Shown: one piece after another, positions 43,524-52,950 of the stretch
Position numbering within the stretch: position 1 is the stretch's first letter
Layout: each line of letters begins with the position of its first letter
NCBI RefSeq assembly: GCF_019334805.1
Contig: NZ_CP079822.1
Location: 62,001-126,000 of the forward strand
Origin: Rothia mucilaginosa
GTDB taxonomy: Bacteria; Actinomycetota; Actinomycetes; Actinomycetales; Micrococcaceae
Direction: 5' to 3'
DNA: 64,000 nucleotides
The notes under the pieces: model-generated
Databases searched by the model: none
Told to the model about the DNA's origin: nothing
The model's input: the letters and a program-made list of their open reading frames with translations, nothing else
Made by a program: the position numbers and the translations under genes

Positions 43524-44417
43524 ATGTTTTTTCGCCGCTCCACGCGCCAGCCTGCACCACAGCAGGTACAGGGCGAACAGGCGGTGAGCGCCTCTACCAG
43601 CATGCCCGCCCTTGAGCTTGAATCGGTGAGTGTTTTCACCGAGCTGCCCGAAGGCGGGCATCGCCGTATCCTCAAGGATGTGAGCCTGCGGTTCACGGCG
43701 AAGCGCACCGCGGTGCTCGGTCTGAACGGTAGCGGCAAGTCCACCCTACTGGGGCTTTTCAATGGGCTCACCCACCCGGATGAAGGTATTGTGCGCGTGA
43801 ACGGTGTCGACACCCTGGAGGCGCCGAGCCGCAGCTCGAAGGGTGCGGGTGCTCGCGGTAATTCGCAGGGCGCTTTTGAGGGTGTGGGCATGCTCTTCGC
43901 CCAGCCGGAGGCGCAGCTGATTATGCCCACCGTTGCCGAGGATATTGACCTGAGCCTGCGCCGTGCCGCTGCCGTTGAAGGTAGTGCCCTCAGCGATGAT
44001 CAGCGCCGCGAACGGATTCGTGAGCTGCTCCGTGAACGCGGCCTCGAACGTCTGGAGGACCAGAGCGTTTTCACCCTCTCAGGAGGCGAAAAGCAGCTGG
44101 TCGCTCTCACCAGCGTGCTGGCGGCGCGCCCGCAGATTCTTCTGCTCGATGAGCCGACTACCCTACTGGATTTGCGCAATCGCGCGCGGCTACTGAAGCA
44201 TTTGGAGTCGCTGGATCAGATGCTGGTGCTCAGCACGCACGACCTGGATTTGGCGGCATCCTGCGATGAAGCCGTGATCATTCATGACGGCCGTTTGCTC
44301 GCTCAGGGGGACGCGGCGCAGCTGGTGCAACAGTACCGCACGTGGTGTGCCGAGGGGTTCCCCAACGAGGGCGCTACCGAAGGCCTGGATTCGTCAGGAG
44401 GCGTGCATGGGCGCTAA
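43524..44417 (+). CDS. bioM: ATP-binding subunit of the ECF biotin transporter (BioM/EcfA)
   Basis: 297 residues from the ATG at 43524, after GAGAGGA. Walker A GLNGSGKST, signature LSGGEKQLVALTSVLAARP, Walker B ILLLDEPTTLLD and H-loop in VLSTHDLDLAASCDE. The insertion of 20 Ser/Gly/Arg residues (APSRSSKGAGARGNSQGAF) near position 95 is unusual for EcfA. It lies 32 bases after bioY and overlaps bioN by 11 bases, so one operon. Confidence 0.9.
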   Translation: MFFRRSTRQPAPQQVQGEQAVSASTSMPALELESVSVFTELPEGGHRRILKDVSLRFTAKRTAVLGLNGSGKSTLLGLFNGLTHPDEGIVRVNGVDTLEAPSRSSKGAGARGNSQGAFEGVGMLFAQPEAQLIMPTVAEDIDLSLRRAAAVEGSALSDDQRRERIRELLRERGLERLEDQSVFTLSGGEKQLVALTSVLAARPQILLLDEPTTLLDLRNRARLLKHLESLDQMLVLSTHDLDLAASCDEAVIIHDGRLLAQGDAAQLVQQYRTWCAEGFPNEGATEGLDSSGGVHGR

Positions 44418-45081
44418 CACGCCGCGCGTGAACCCTCGTCCCGCCTCCCAGGGCTCGGATTTCAACCCCGGTACCCTGCTGGTGGGTTTCTACCAGCCGT
44501 TGAACACGCCGGTGCATCGGGCGCCGCTGTGGCTCAAGGGCACGCTCTTCTTTGGGCTGTTCCTGCTGTTGGCGGTGACCGGCTGGCAGGTGGCGCTGGT
44601 GGCTTTGGTCGCATCCACGCTCTGCGCGTTGTGGGCCGGTGTGCCTGCTTCCCAGCTGTGGCTGGTGGTTCGCACGCTGTCTCTGCTGCTACTGATCATG
44701 GTCGCCTACTATGTGTTTACGGGGCAGTACGCCTCCGGCGCGGATGCTATCGCGACCATGCTGACGGCTTTCTACGCTTCCCGTACCCTGTTGGTGAGCA
44801 CTCCCCTGCCGGTTCTGATTGACGGCTTTGTGAAGCTGTGTTCGCCGCTGCGTTTCGTGGGTCTTTCTCCCGAGCGTCTGGGTCTGCTGATTGCGTTGAT
44901 GGTCCGGTCGATTCCGGCGCTCATGGACCGTTGGGGTGCGTTGCGCAGGGCGGCGGTGGCGCGTAATCTGCCCAAGCGCATGTATTGGCGGTTGCTGATT
45001 CCGTGGGTGGTGCAGGCGGTTGATTACGCGACGGCGACCGCTCGTGCTTTGCGGGCACGACACGTGGACGAGCTGAAATAG
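44407..45081 (+). CDS. bioN: Transmembrane T component of the ECF biotin transporter (BioN/EcfT)
   Basis: 224 residues from the ATG at 44407 behind CAGGAGG, overlapping the end of bioM. Four or five membrane segments (TLFFGLFLLLAVTGWQVALV, VVRTLSLLLLIMVAYYVFT) and the coupling helices with RALRARH near the C-terminus and RWGALRRAAVARNLPKR before it, which contact the ATPase. It converts ATP hydrolysis into the turning of BioY. Confidence 0.9.
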   Translation: MGANTPRVNPRPASQGSDFNPGTLLVGFYQPLNTPVHRAPLWLKGTLFFGLFLLLAVTGWQVALVALVASTLCALWAGVPASQLWLVVRTLSLLLLIMVAYYVFTGQYASGADAIATMLTAFYASRTLLVSTPLPVLIDGFVKLCSPLRFVGLSPERLGLLIALMVRSIPALMDRWGALRRAAVARNLPKRMYWRLLIPWVVQAVDYATATARALRARHVDELK

Positions 45082-45089
45082 CGCAGATA

Positions 45090-45137
45090 CGCGAGAGGGG
45101 CGGGGCGAACCGTGCAGGTTCACCCCGCCCCTTCGCT
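45090..45137. terminator. Bidirectional terminator after bioN and the DUF4253 gene
   Basis: GCGAGAGGGGCGGGGCGAACC pairs with most of GGTTCACCCCGCCCCTTCGC. It separates the convergent genes. Confidence 0.75.
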
Positions 45138-45161
45138 GTGCCTCGCCTAGCTTAGGCTGGT

Positions 45162-46016
45162 TTAGGGCGTTTCAATGAGGAGCGCTGCCGGGAGCTGCTC
45201 CCACCACAGGTACCAGTCGTGCTGGCCGTAGAGCGCCTCCACAAGCTTGTCGAAGCCGCGGTAGACACGCACCGGCATCGCCGAGGAAACCATCGTATGC
45301 TCAACCGCCAGGATCTCTGCGTCGCGGCGGGTCGTGACCGGTACAGGCGTGTAGAACTCGATAAAGTCCGAGGCAATAACAGCCGGGTAGGCGTCATCGC
45401 GTTCAAACCAGTAGCGGGCAATGGACAGCATCGCCTCGGGGCTGGGGCTGGAGTCCCACCCACCGAAAGGCAGGTATGCGAACACCCCGGAAGCATCCCA
45501 CAGCGGCAGGTCCATGATGAGCAGTTCCGCGGCGCTGTCAATGTCGGTGGCTTTGACCTTCTCATTGATGATGCCCGCGGTCAGTTCGAAGGGGTACTCC
45601 GCTTTCAGCGGCATAGCGATATCGTCTTCACCGAGTTCGCCGTTTTCCATGAGGAGGCGGTAGGTCTGCAGGTAGGTGCTCTCGTTCAGGTGCCGGAACG
45701 CCTCGTGCGCGGCAACTTCTACACCGACTTGATCCAGGTAATAGTGATGGTCGGTGATGAGGTCGTGTGCATACCGCTCGACGGTGTCAGCGGTGATGTT
45801 CTGCACGGGCGTTGAAGTACGCAGGGAGACGTTATTCTCAATGGTTCCGAGCAGGGTCGGGTCGAGGGCAACCACGATGGGGGTTGTTCCCCGGTTCTTG
45901 CCCTCGTAAAGGTGTTCGAGGTATCGCCGGTTAAGTTCGGCTCGTGGGGCGCCGTGGCGGATTCGCTCGTGTGGGTAGGGATACAAGGCGACGAAGCGCT
46001 CATAGAGCTCTGCCAT
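45162..46016 (-). CDS. DUF4253 protein
   Basis: 284 residues. The C-terminal half carries the domain: FAYLPFGGWDSSPSPEAM, SIARYWFERDDAYPAVIASD and TRRDAEILAVEHTMVSS, as in the DUF4253 family. The N-terminal half (LYPYPHERIRHGAPR, VSLRTSTPVQNITADTVER) looks like a separate domain that I do not recognise. A cytoplasmic protein without obvious enzyme motifs. ATG after ATCGGAGAACACC. Family members often occur in toxin-immunity or sporadic contexts; no such context is seen here. Confidence 0.75.
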   Translation of the reverse strand: MAELYERFVALYPYPHERIRHGAPRAELNRRYLEHLYEGKNRGTTPIVVALDPTLLGTIENNVSLRTSTPVQNITADTVERYAHDLITDHHYYLDQVGVEVAAHEAFRHLNESTYLQTYRLLMENGELGEDDIAMPLKAEYPFELTAGIINEKVKATDIDSAAELLIMDLPLWDASGVFAYLPFGGWDSSPSPEAMLSIARYWFERDDAYPAVIASDFIEFYTPVPVTTRRDAEILAVEHTMVSSAMPVRVYRGFDKLVEALYGQHDWYLWWEQLPAALLIETP

Positions 46017-46556
46017 GGTGTTCTCCGATGTTTGGTTGCCCCCAGTTTATCGCGTATTTTCGCGCAAAAATACGGGTTTTTGAAGGTTTTGGCGGGGCAC
46101 AGAGGGCAGGCGATTTTTTCGTTTGATGAGTGTGTATCGGTGTGTGCTAAACACGCTTAAACTGCCTTAGTGTTGGGCGGTTTGCACGCCGATTTTCGCT
46201 AGAAAAAGTTAGAAATTTTTCGCCACCATATGAGATTTTGGGCGAGTTACACCGGGCGGTACCAAAGGGTTCGGCGGACACTTTCGCGGAGGGGCGGGCG
46301 CCTCCTGAATGTCTGTTACCAACCGCAGATACACGGCAGAAAGGGCACCAAACCCACAATTTCAGAAGGAAAAACACCCTCTTTTCTTCTTCGGCGCGTC
46401 ATATTTGACGTATTAGGGGTTTTTCGGGCGAGTTCCGTCACTGCCGCGTAGCTGCTGGAGTAAAGTGTTGGTACCAGCTACCACCCGTGCCGCGTTGGTA
46501 CGGAAAACGCCGCTGGGACCATCAACTCGCAGGAGTTCAAACCAACGGAGGTTCTC
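46017..46556. other. 540-base gap between divergent DUF4253 and HD genes
   Basis: Low in coding character. Two sites stand out: CGTCA-TATT-TGACG at 46397-46410, a possible operator, and a TAAAGTGTTGG-type promoter region at 46461-46470 before the HD gene. Frames of up to 76 codons exist but have no ribosome binding sites or plausible composition. Confidence 0.5.
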
Positions 46557-47057
46557 ATGTCGAATAACTACTACAAAGAGATGGTTCGCCTGGCAGACAG
46601 CATTGCTGATAAGGCGCATGAGGGGCAGACTGACCGTAACGGCTGGCCCTATATCTCCCACCCTCGCCGTGTGGCTCTTGGGGTGCGTAAGCTTGCTAGT
46701 GAGTTGGCTGCCGCAACTCACCCTGATATCTCTTTGGAGGAGCTGAAGGCTGAAGCGCAGATCGTGGCGCTGCTGCATGACACGGTGGAGGATACCGGCG
46801 TTTCTCTCGCTTTCTTGGCGCGTCATTTCTCGGCGCGTATTGTGGATGCGATTGAGGCTTTGACCCGCCGCCCGGGTGAGTCGCGTGAGTCGTATCTGAG
46901 CCGGGTGCGTGTGAATGATTTGGCTCGTCTGGTGAAGCTTGCCGATATTGCGGATAATACTGACCCGCAGCGTTTGGCTCTTCTGGAGGAACCGACTCGT
47001 ACCTGCCTCATGATTAAGTACGAGCACTCGCTGAAGCTGCTGCACCTGAACGACTAG
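46557..47057 (+). CDS. Small HD-domain hydrolase (SpoT/Mesh1-like)
   Basis: 166 residues, ATG after AACGGAGG. Motifs of the (p)ppGpp hydrolase HD domain: ADKAHEGQTDRNGWPYISHP, ALLHDTVEDTGV (HD) and VKLADIADNTD. There is no synthetase or TGS domain, so it is a single-domain alarmone or nucleotide hydrolase. Cytoplasmic. A 540-base leader region separates it from the upstream gene, and it ends in a terminator. Confidence 0.85.
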   Translation: MSNNYYKEMVRLADSIADKAHEGQTDRNGWPYISHPRRVALGVRKLASELAAATHPDISLEELKAEAQIVALLHDTVEDTGVSLAFLARHFSARIVDAIEALTRRPGESRESYLSRVRVNDLARLVKLADIADNTDPQRLALLEEPTRTCLMIKYEHSLKLLHLND

Positions 47058-47074
47058 GTTCAAAGCTGACAATA

Positions 47075-47120
47075 TAGAAGCCGCCCGGTATGGAATGTGT
47101 TCCATGCCGGGCGGCTTCTA
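47075..47120. terminator. Bidirectional terminator between the HD gene and the Ltp gene
   Basis: TAGAAGCCGCCCGG-TATGGA pairs with TCCATGCCGGGCGGCTTCTA, five-base loop. Each strand has only a short T run. Confidence 0.8.
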
Positions 47121-47136
47121 TGAATCATCTATTGAA

Positions 47137-47694
47137 TTAGTTCAGGTGAGAGACTGCGTAATCAGCTTCTTCCTCAGTGAAACCTTCAAAAGAAGAAGTC
47201 AACTGAGAGCGGATTGCTTCAGGAGACATGTTCATAGTCTTCTGGTAGCTCTTTGCGCTCTCCAGGGCATTCGCGTTCCAGTCAGCCTTCATATTGTCTA
47301 CAGCGTACTGAGCAGCCTCAGGAGAGAACTTTTCGAATTCGCTGGTGAGCTGGTCGTAGATACGCTGCTTGGACATGTGCATGGTGCGCGAGTACGATTC
47401 GGCCTTCTTCAATGCCGACTTGTACTCACTCGGTACACTATCGCTCTGCTTTGCATTAGACTCTGCCGCAGAGGAGTCTGCTGCAGCGGCAGGAGCATCC
47501 GTGGCAGCTGAGTCAGCAGCGGCAGAAGATGAGGGAGCGCTTACCGTGGTGGAGCTCTTAGAGCCGCCGCCCATCATCGAAGCGCAACCACCAAGAAGAA
47601 CAAGAATAACGAGAGTGATAAACCACCAACGGAGATAAAAAGGCTTCTTCTTAACGTAGACAGAACCGTCAGCGGCAATAATCTTTTGTGCCAT
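47137..47694 (-). CDS. Ltp-type lipoprotein with two C-terminal repeats
   Basis: 185 residues. N-terminal AAADGS-type stretch (IIAADGSVYVKKKPF), one helix ending in a lipobox-like LGGC, an Ala/Ser/Asp linker (residues 48-85), then two 45-residue repeats: ALKKAESYSRTMHMSKQRIY and ALESAKSYQKTMNMSPEAIR, each ending in a YAV motif. This is the Ltp fold of phage TP-J34 superinfection-exclusion lipoproteins, also found in chromosomes. It may be exposed on the outer face. The cysteine sits unusually far in (residue 37). Confidence 0.8.
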   Translation of the reverse strand: MAQKIIAADGSVYVKKKPFYLRWWFITLVILVLLGGCASMMGGGSKSSTTVSAPSSSAAADSAATDAPAAAADSSAAESNAKQSDSVPSEYKSALKKAESYSRTMHMSKQRIYDQLTSEFEKFSPEAAQYAVDNMKADWNANALESAKSYQKTMNMSPEAIRSQLTSSFEGFTEEEADYAVSHLN

Positions 47695-47895
47695 GATTTC
47701 CTTTCGGCATCCTCAAGCAACCATTGCATGAGAGCCTAATGTGATGTGAGTGTATGATTCACAAGGAAATATACTCGCCCCCCCCAAAGTCAAAGCGTCC
47801 TCATTGCTTTAGCAAAATGTATCCCATATCATCAAAAATTAATTTTTAATCTGGGATTAATACCACACAATCACCTCATTTGAAGCGCAGAAAAA

Positions 47896-47943
47896 TACCC
47901 ACCCGGTGCCGAAGGCATACACCTTCGGCACCGGGCGGGTACC
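47896..47943 (-). terminator. Terminator of the suf operon
   Basis: Minus strand ACCCGCCCGGTGCCGAAGG with its near complement, seven-base loop, then TATTTTT, 20 bases after the sufT stop. Confidence 0.92.
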
Positions 47944-47962
47944 TTATCTGCGAGTCAGGAGC

Positions 47963-48292
47963 TTAGATGTTGAAGCCCAGCGCGCGCATCATATCGCGGC
48001 CGTCCTCAGTAATACGCTCCGGGCCCCACGGCGGCATCCAAACCCAGTTCACACGCCAAGAATCAACCAGGTTATCCAGGTTGCTCTGAACCTGCTCCTC
48101 AATAACCTCCTGCAGCGGGCACGCCGCAGTGGTCAGAGTCAGGTCCAGAATGAGGGTTCCATCCTCATCCCAGCGCAGACCGTAGAGCAGACCGAGGTCA
48201 ACAATATTGACGCCGAGCTCCGGGTCAATGACCTCCTTGAGGGCTTCCTCAATCTCTTCCTGAGGAACACGACCCTGCACAGTCTCAGTCAT
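47963..48292 (-). CDS. sufT: SufT-like metal-sulfur cluster assembly factor (DUF59/MIP18)
   Basis: 109 residues. EEIEEALKEVIDPELGVNIVD and the DLGLLYGLRWDEDG segment are the DUF59 signature, with LTTAACPLQE holding the conserved Cys. It assists Fe-S cluster maturation. It is last in sufR-sufB-sufD-sufC-sufT, 39 bases after sufC. Confidence 0.93.
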   Translation of the reverse strand: MTETVQGRVPQEEIEEALKEVIDPELGVNIVDLGLLYGLRWDEDGTLILDLTLTTAACPLQEVIEEQVQSNLDNLVDSWRVNWVWMPPWGPERITEDGRDMMRALGFNI

Positions 48293-48331
48293 AGTTCTAT
48301 CTTTCTGTCAGAATCCGGTCAGGGAAGAAGC

Positions 48332-49090
48332 TTACTTCTTACCTACGTAAGCTACGTAGCCCTCTTCTTCCAGGCGGTCAGCCAGCTCGGGGCCGCCCTG
48401 GTCAACCATCTTGCCGTCCACGAACACGTGCACGAACTGCGGCTTGATGTAGCGCAGGATGCGGGTGTAGTGGGTAATCAGCATGACGCCCATGTCGTTC
48501 TCGTCGTGCGCACGGTTAACGCCCTCAGACACGATCTTCAGTGCGTCAACGTCCAGACCGGAGTCGGTCTCGTCCAGGATGCCGAACTTGGGCTTGAGCA
48601 GCTCCAGCTGAAGGATCTCGTGGCGCTTCTTCTCACCACCGGAGAAGCCCTCGTTCACGTTACGTGCGATGAACGCGGGGTCAATCTCCAGGTTCTTCAT
48701 GGCTTCCTTAACGTCCTTAGTCCAGGTACGCAGGGAGGGAGCCTTGCCGTCCACAGCGGTCTTAGCGGAACGCAGGAAGTTGGACATGGTCACACCGGGG
48801 ATCTCAACCGGGTACTGCATAGCCAGGAACAGGCCTGCGCGTGCACGCTCGTCCACGCTCATCTCGGTGATGTCCTCACCGTCGAGCAGGATCTGACCGG
48901 AATCAACCTGGTACTTGGGGTGGCCAGCAATGGTGGAAGCCAGAGTGGACTTACCGGAACCGTTCGGGCCCATGATTGCGTGAATCTCGCCCGAGTTGAT
49001 GGTCAGGTTAACGCCCTTCAGGATGGGCTTGGTGGTTTCGTCGTCGAGGATAACCGAGACGTGAAGGTCCTTGATTTCAAGAGTAGACAT
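48332..49090 (-). CDS. sufC: Fe-S cluster assembly ATPase SufC
   Basis: 252 residues from the ATG at 49090 after CCAGGAGAAATCA; a longer frame reaching 49177 runs into sufD. ABC ATPase: IMGPNGSGKSTLAS, SGGEKKRHEILQLELLKP, FGILDETDSGLDVDALK and LITHYTRIL. SufC drives the SufBCD scaffold. The SufC-specific HYTR H-loop and the ETDSGLD sequence are intact. Confidence 0.96.
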   Translation of the reverse strand: MSTLEIKDLHVSVILDDETTKPILKGVNLTINSGEIHAIMGPNGSGKSTLASTIAGHPKYQVDSGQILLDGEDITEMSVDERARAGLFLAMQYPVEIPGVTMSNFLRSAKTAVDGKAPSLRTWTKDVKEAMKNLEIDPAFIARNVNEGFSGGEKKRHEILQLELLKPKFGILDETDSGLDVDALKIVSEGVNRAHDENDMGVMLITHYTRILRYIKPQFVHVFVDGKMVDQGGPELADRLEEEGYVAYVGKK

Positions 49091-49109
49091 TGATTTCTCC
49101 TGGTAAAGC

Positions 49110-50384
49110 TTAGTTGTTGCTGAGGGCGAGCTCTGCCTCAAGGGCCTCGGTGAGCTGCTCTTCAAGTTCGGGAACACGAATCTGCTGAATGATCTCGTTC
49201 AGGAAGCCGCGCACGACCAGACGGCGTGCCTCAGCCTCCGGAATACCGCGAGCCTGCAGGTACCACAGGTGCTGCTCATCGAGCTGGCCGGTGGTGGATG
49301 CGTGGCCGGCGCCCTCAATCAGGCCGGTCTCAATCTCCAGGTTCGGCACGGAGTCGGCGCGGGGGCCAACTTCCAACAGCAGGTTACGGTTCAGCTCGTA
49401 GGTGTCGGTGCCTTCTGCATCCTTACCAATCAGAACGTCACCAACCCATACGGAGTGCGCACCCTTACCCTGCAGCGCGCCCTTGTAGGTCACGCGGGAC
49501 TTGCAGTTGGGTACGGAGTGGTCCACGAACAGGCGGGACTCAATGTGCTGACCTGCGTCTACGAAGTACAGGCCGTACATTTCAGTCTCAGCGCCGGGAG
49601 CGGTGAACTTGGTGGAGGGGGTCACGCGCACCAGGTCGCCGCCGAGGGACACCACAACGTGCTTGAAGCGTGCATTGCGGCCCAGCTTAGCGTAGTGTGC
49701 GGAGGTGTGGATCGCGTCGTCAGCCCACTGCTGCACGGAAACAACGTTCAGCTCAGCCTCGTCGTTCACCACGAACTCAACGTTCTGTGCCAGGACGGTG
49801 GAGCCGGTGTGGCGCAGAACCACGACAGCCTTCGAGAAGGGCTTAGCCTCAATCACGATGTGCTGTGCGGCAGCCTCGTTGCCAGTGCCGGTGATGTCGA
49901 TTTCCACGTGCTCAGCCAGTTCAGCTTCGGCGGGGATGGTCACCACGGTTGCTTCGGTGAAGCTGGACCACGCGTTCGCTGCCACACGGTCCTCGGGGAT
50001 ACCTGCGGAGCCGATGCGTGCATCCTCGCGAGAGACAGTCTCAACCTGAACCTGCTCGGGTGCAGTGATCTTCGGTGCCGGTGCGGTGCCGGTCAGCTTC
50101 TCCAGGTGCAGGCCGCCCAGACGCTTCAGCGGGGTGAAGCGCCAGTCCTCTTCACGACCGGTCAGGGGTGCGAAGTCTTCCACGTTGTAGGAGGTCTTAC
50201 GCTCTGCACGGGATGCTTCGAGTACCTTCTGGACGTTGTTCGGGTTGGAGCCCTGGTGGTGTGCCTCGGTGGCGCGCATCAGGGTGTCATCGTGGGCGAA
50301 CTCGGTGGCGAGCTTCTCGCCCTCCTGGTCCATGCCGGGGATGATCGGGGAGTGGTAACCCAGGGTTTCTTCGTTGGTCGGCAT
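49110..50384 (-). CDS. sufD: Fe-S cluster assembly protein SufD
   Basis: 424 residues. The right-handed beta-helix core runs from about 170 to 370 with DAGQHIESRLFVDHSVPNCK and GAGHASTTGQLDEQHLWYLQ, and the C-terminal helices (RGIPEAEARRLVVRGFLNE) bind SufC. The start overlaps the sufB stop (TAATG), so translation is coupled. SufD pairs with SufB in the scaffold. Confidence 0.95.
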   Translation of the reverse strand: MPTNEETLGYHSPIIPGMDQEGEKLATEFAHDDTLMRATEAHHQGSNPNNVQKVLEASRAERKTSYNVEDFAPLTGREEDWRFTPLKRLGGLHLEKLTGTAPAPKITAPEQVQVETVSREDARIGSAGIPEDRVAANAWSSFTEATVVTIPAEAELAEHVEIDITGTGNEAAAQHIVIEAKPFSKAVVVLRHTGSTVLAQNVEFVVNDEAELNVVSVQQWADDAIHTSAHYAKLGRNARFKHVVVSLGGDLVRVTPSTKFTAPGAETEMYGLYFVDAGQHIESRLFVDHSVPNCKSRVTYKGALQGKGAHSVWVGDVLIGKDAEGTDTYELNRNLLLEVGPRADSVPNLEIETGLIEGAGHASTTGQLDEQHLWYLQARGIPEAEARRLVVRGFLNEIIQQIRVPELEEQLTEALEAELALSNN

Positions 50385-51841
50385 TAGCCCACAGATCCTT
50401 CCATCTGAAGTTCGATCAGGCGGTTCAGTTCGAGTGCGTACTCCATCGGCAGCTCGCGGGCGATAGGCTCAACGAAGCCGCGGACGATCATCGCCATTGC
50501 TTCTTCTTCGCTCAGGCCGCGCTGCATCAGGTAGAACAGCTGGTCCTCGGAGACGCGGGAAACGGTCGCCTCGTGACCCATGGTTACATCGTCCTCGCGG
50601 ACATCCACGTAGGGGTAGGTGTCGGAGCGGGAGATGGTGTCCACCAGCAGTGCGTCACAGACCACGGAGGACTTGGAGTGCTTAGCGCCCTCACGAACCT
50701 GAACCAGGCCGCGGTATGCGCTACGGCCACCGTTACGTGCCACGGACTTGGACACAATGGTCGAGGAGGTGTTCGGTGCAATGTGAACCATCTTCGAGCC
50801 GGTGTCCTGGTGCTGACCCTCACCCGCGAATGCGATGGACAGGGTCTCACCCTTAGCGTGCTCGCCGACCATGTAAACAGCCGGGTACTTCTGGGTGACC
50901 TTGGAGCCGATGTTGCCGTCCACCCATTCCATGGTGGCGCCCTCGTGCGCAACCGCACGCTTGGTCACCAGGTTGTAGACGTTGTTCGACCAGTTCTGGA
51001 TGGTGGTGTAGCGAACGCGTGCGTTCTTCTTCAGCACAATCTCAACCACTGCGGAGTGCAGGGAGTCGGACTTGTAGATGGGGGCGGTGCAGCCCTCAAT
51101 GTAGTGAACGTAGGAGCCTTCGTCCGCGATGATCAGGGTGCGTTCGAACTGGCCCATGTTCTCGGTGTTAATGCGGAAGTACGCCTGCAGCGGGATCTCC
51201 ACGTGAACTCCCGGGGGAACGTACACGAAGGAGCCACCGGACCATACGGCGGTGTTCAGTGCGGAGAACTTGTTGTCACCAATCGGAATGATGGAGCCGA
51301 AGTATTCCTTGAACAGTTCGGGGTATTCGCGCAGACCGGTGTCGGTGTCGACGAAGATCACGCCCTGCTTCTCCAGGTCCTCACGGATCTGGTGGTACAC
51401 GACCTCAGACTCGTACTGTGCAGCCACACCCGCGACGAGGGAGTTACGCTCCGCCTCGGGAATACCCAGGCGCTCGTAGGTGGTGCGGATGTCCTCGGGC
51501 AGTTCCTCCCAAGAAGCCGCCTGGCCCTCGGTCGAACGCACGAAGTACTTGATGTTGTCGAAGTCGATTTCGGAAAGATCCGCACCCCAGGTGGGCATGG
51601 GCTTACGCTCGAAGAACTTCAGCGCCTTCAGACGCATATCCAGCATCCACTGGGGTTCGTTCTTCTTCGCAGAGATGTCGCGCACGACGTCCTCGTCCAG
51701 GCCGCGCTTTGCTACCTGGCCTGCTTCGTCGGAGTCTGCCCAACCGTACTCGTAGTTGCCAATGCCCTCGAGTTCGGGGTTCATCTCCAGGATCTCTGAA
51801 ATGACGGTGTCGTTGGCGTTCTGCCCAACTTTCTCAGTCAT
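50384..51841 (-). CDS. sufB: Fe-S cluster assembly protein SufB
   Basis: 485 residues. SufB features: [20 protein letters not shown], the [20 protein letters not shown] segment, [20 protein letters not shown] and [20 protein letters not shown], with the C-terminal [20 protein letters not shown]. It holds the nascent cluster with SufC/D. First gene of the sufBDC-sufT run; the 217-base gap to sufR may hold a promoter. Confidence 0.96.
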   Translation of the reverse strand: MTEKVGQNANDTVISEILEMNPELEGIGNYEYGWADSDEAGQVAKRGLDEDVVRDISAKKNEPQWMLDMRLKALKFFERKPMPTWGADLSEIDFDNIKYFVRSTEGQAASWEELPEDIRTTYERLGIPEAERNSLVAGVAAQYESEVVYHQIREDLEKQGVIFVDTDTGLREYPELFKEYFGSIIPIGDNKFSALNTAVWSGGSFVYVPPGVHVEIPLQAYFRINTENMGQFERTLIIADEGSYVHYIEGCTAPIYKSDSLHSAVVEIVLKKNARVRYTTIQNWSNNVYNLVTKRAVAHEGATMEWVDGNIGSKVTQKYPAVYMVGEHAKGETLSIAFAGEGQHQDTGSKMVHIAPNTSSTIVSKSVARNGGRSAYRGLVQVREGAKHSKSSVVCDALLVDTISRSDTYPYVDVREDDVTMGHEATVSRVSEDQLFYLMQRGLSEEEAMAMIVRGFVEPIARELPMEYALELNRLIELQMEGSVG

Positions 51842-52058
51842 TACGGCCTTTCTTCGATGGTTATTACATTTCTTGCCGCCACCTGCCGGTTGCAGGCGCG
51901 GTAGTTGAAGGGGCTGATGCCGCGCTCAACCACGATGCGTGATGCGGTGTACGCAGTGTGCTTGCGGTGTACACCGCGTGGTTGCGGGCGGATTTCAGCG
52001 TGCGGCTCGTACCCTTGACGGGTTCATCGGGGTGTGCCGCTGGGTACTGCGGTGATTG

Positions 52059-52937
52059 TTACGCGGAAGGTTCCTCCGAAGGTTTCCCTGCGGATTCTTC
52101 TGCGTTCTTCTCACTCTCGGCGGTGACACGGTTCAGGGGCACGTGCGTGGTACACACGTGAGCACCCGAAGCCATGGTTGAAAGCCTACGGACATCAACG
52201 CCGAGCAGGTCAGAAATAATCCCGGTTTCCTGCTCGCAGAACACTTGGAAGTCTCCAGCGAGGTCGCGTACCGGGCAGTGACCCTGACAGAGCTGAATAC
52301 TTGCCAGGAAATGCTCGGGAACCGTTCGTCCTGCAGGAGGAGCGGTGACCTGCGCGGTCGCCACGAAACCGTCCTTGCTCATTGCCTCTGCGAGCGCCTG
52401 CGCTCGGGCTGCCACATCGTCACCGGCGGCTTCTACGACGGGTCGGTAGCGGGCTTCCATTTCTGCGGCGCGGGCGGAGGCGAAAGCTTCGAGGGCTTCC
52501 TGGCCGACCGTGTCGCGGAGCATTTGCAGGGCTTCTCGGGCGATGATGAGGTAGTCGTTGCCGAGGCGTTCGTGGCCCTGGGGGGCGATCACGTAGCGGC
52601 GGGCGGGTCGTCCGGCTCCGGCGCCGTGCTTTTTGATGGGCGCGACCTCGATCATGTTGTTGGATTCGAGGGCGTCGAGGTGGCGGCGTACCGCTGCGGG
52701 GGTGAGGCTGAGGAGTTCACCGAGGGTTGCTGCGGATACGGGGCCGTTGTTGAGGACTTCACGCAGGACGCGGTCCCTGGTGCGTTCTTCTGCCTCGGCT
52801 TTGCGCTTGGATGTGCGTGCCGCGGAGGACTTTGTACTGGAAGCACCAGTAGAGCCCGAGGCGGCGGTTCGGGTGCCGTTTCGGGTCTGCGCCTCGTTCG
52901 TTGAGACGCGCTGAGGGGTCTTATTCACGGAATACAC
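52059..52937 (-). CDS. sufR: SufR-like iron-sulfur regulator of the suf operon
   Basis: 292 residues from a GTG at 52937, which has no ribosome binding site but lies six bases past a CATACT box. Winged-helix DNA-binding domain at residues 50-130 (RVLREVLNNGPVSAATLGEL, AAVRRHLDALESNNMIEV). C-terminal cluster ligands: LCQGHCPVRDL, FCEQETG and HVCTTHVPL, four cysteines typical of SufR, which represses suf transcription when loaded with a cluster. A Ser/Ala/Thr-rich N-terminal extension of about 45 residues precedes the fold. Confidence 0.9.
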   Translation of the reverse strand: MYSVNKTPQRVSTNEAQTRNGTRTAASGSTGASSTKSSAARTSKRKAEAEERTRDRVLREVLNNGPVSAATLGELLSLTPAAVRRHLDALESNNMIEVAPIKKHGAGAGRPARRYVIAPQGHERLGNDYLIIAREALQMLRDTVGQEALEAFASARAAEMEARYRPVVEAAGDDVAARAQALAEAMSKDGFVATAQVTAPPAGRTVPEHFLASIQLCQGHCPVRDLAGDFQVFCEQETGIISDLLGVDVRRLSTMASGAHVCTTHVPLNRVTAESEKNAEESAGKPSEEPSA

Positions 52938-52943
52938 AAATAA

Positions 52944-52949
52944 AGTATG
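52944..52949 (-). promoter_or_regulatory. -10 box of a leaderless sufR transcript
   Basis: Minus strand CATACT-TTATTT-GTG; weaker match than the others but correct spacing, and no Shine-Dalgarno. Confidence 0.4.
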
Positions 52950-52950
52950 T

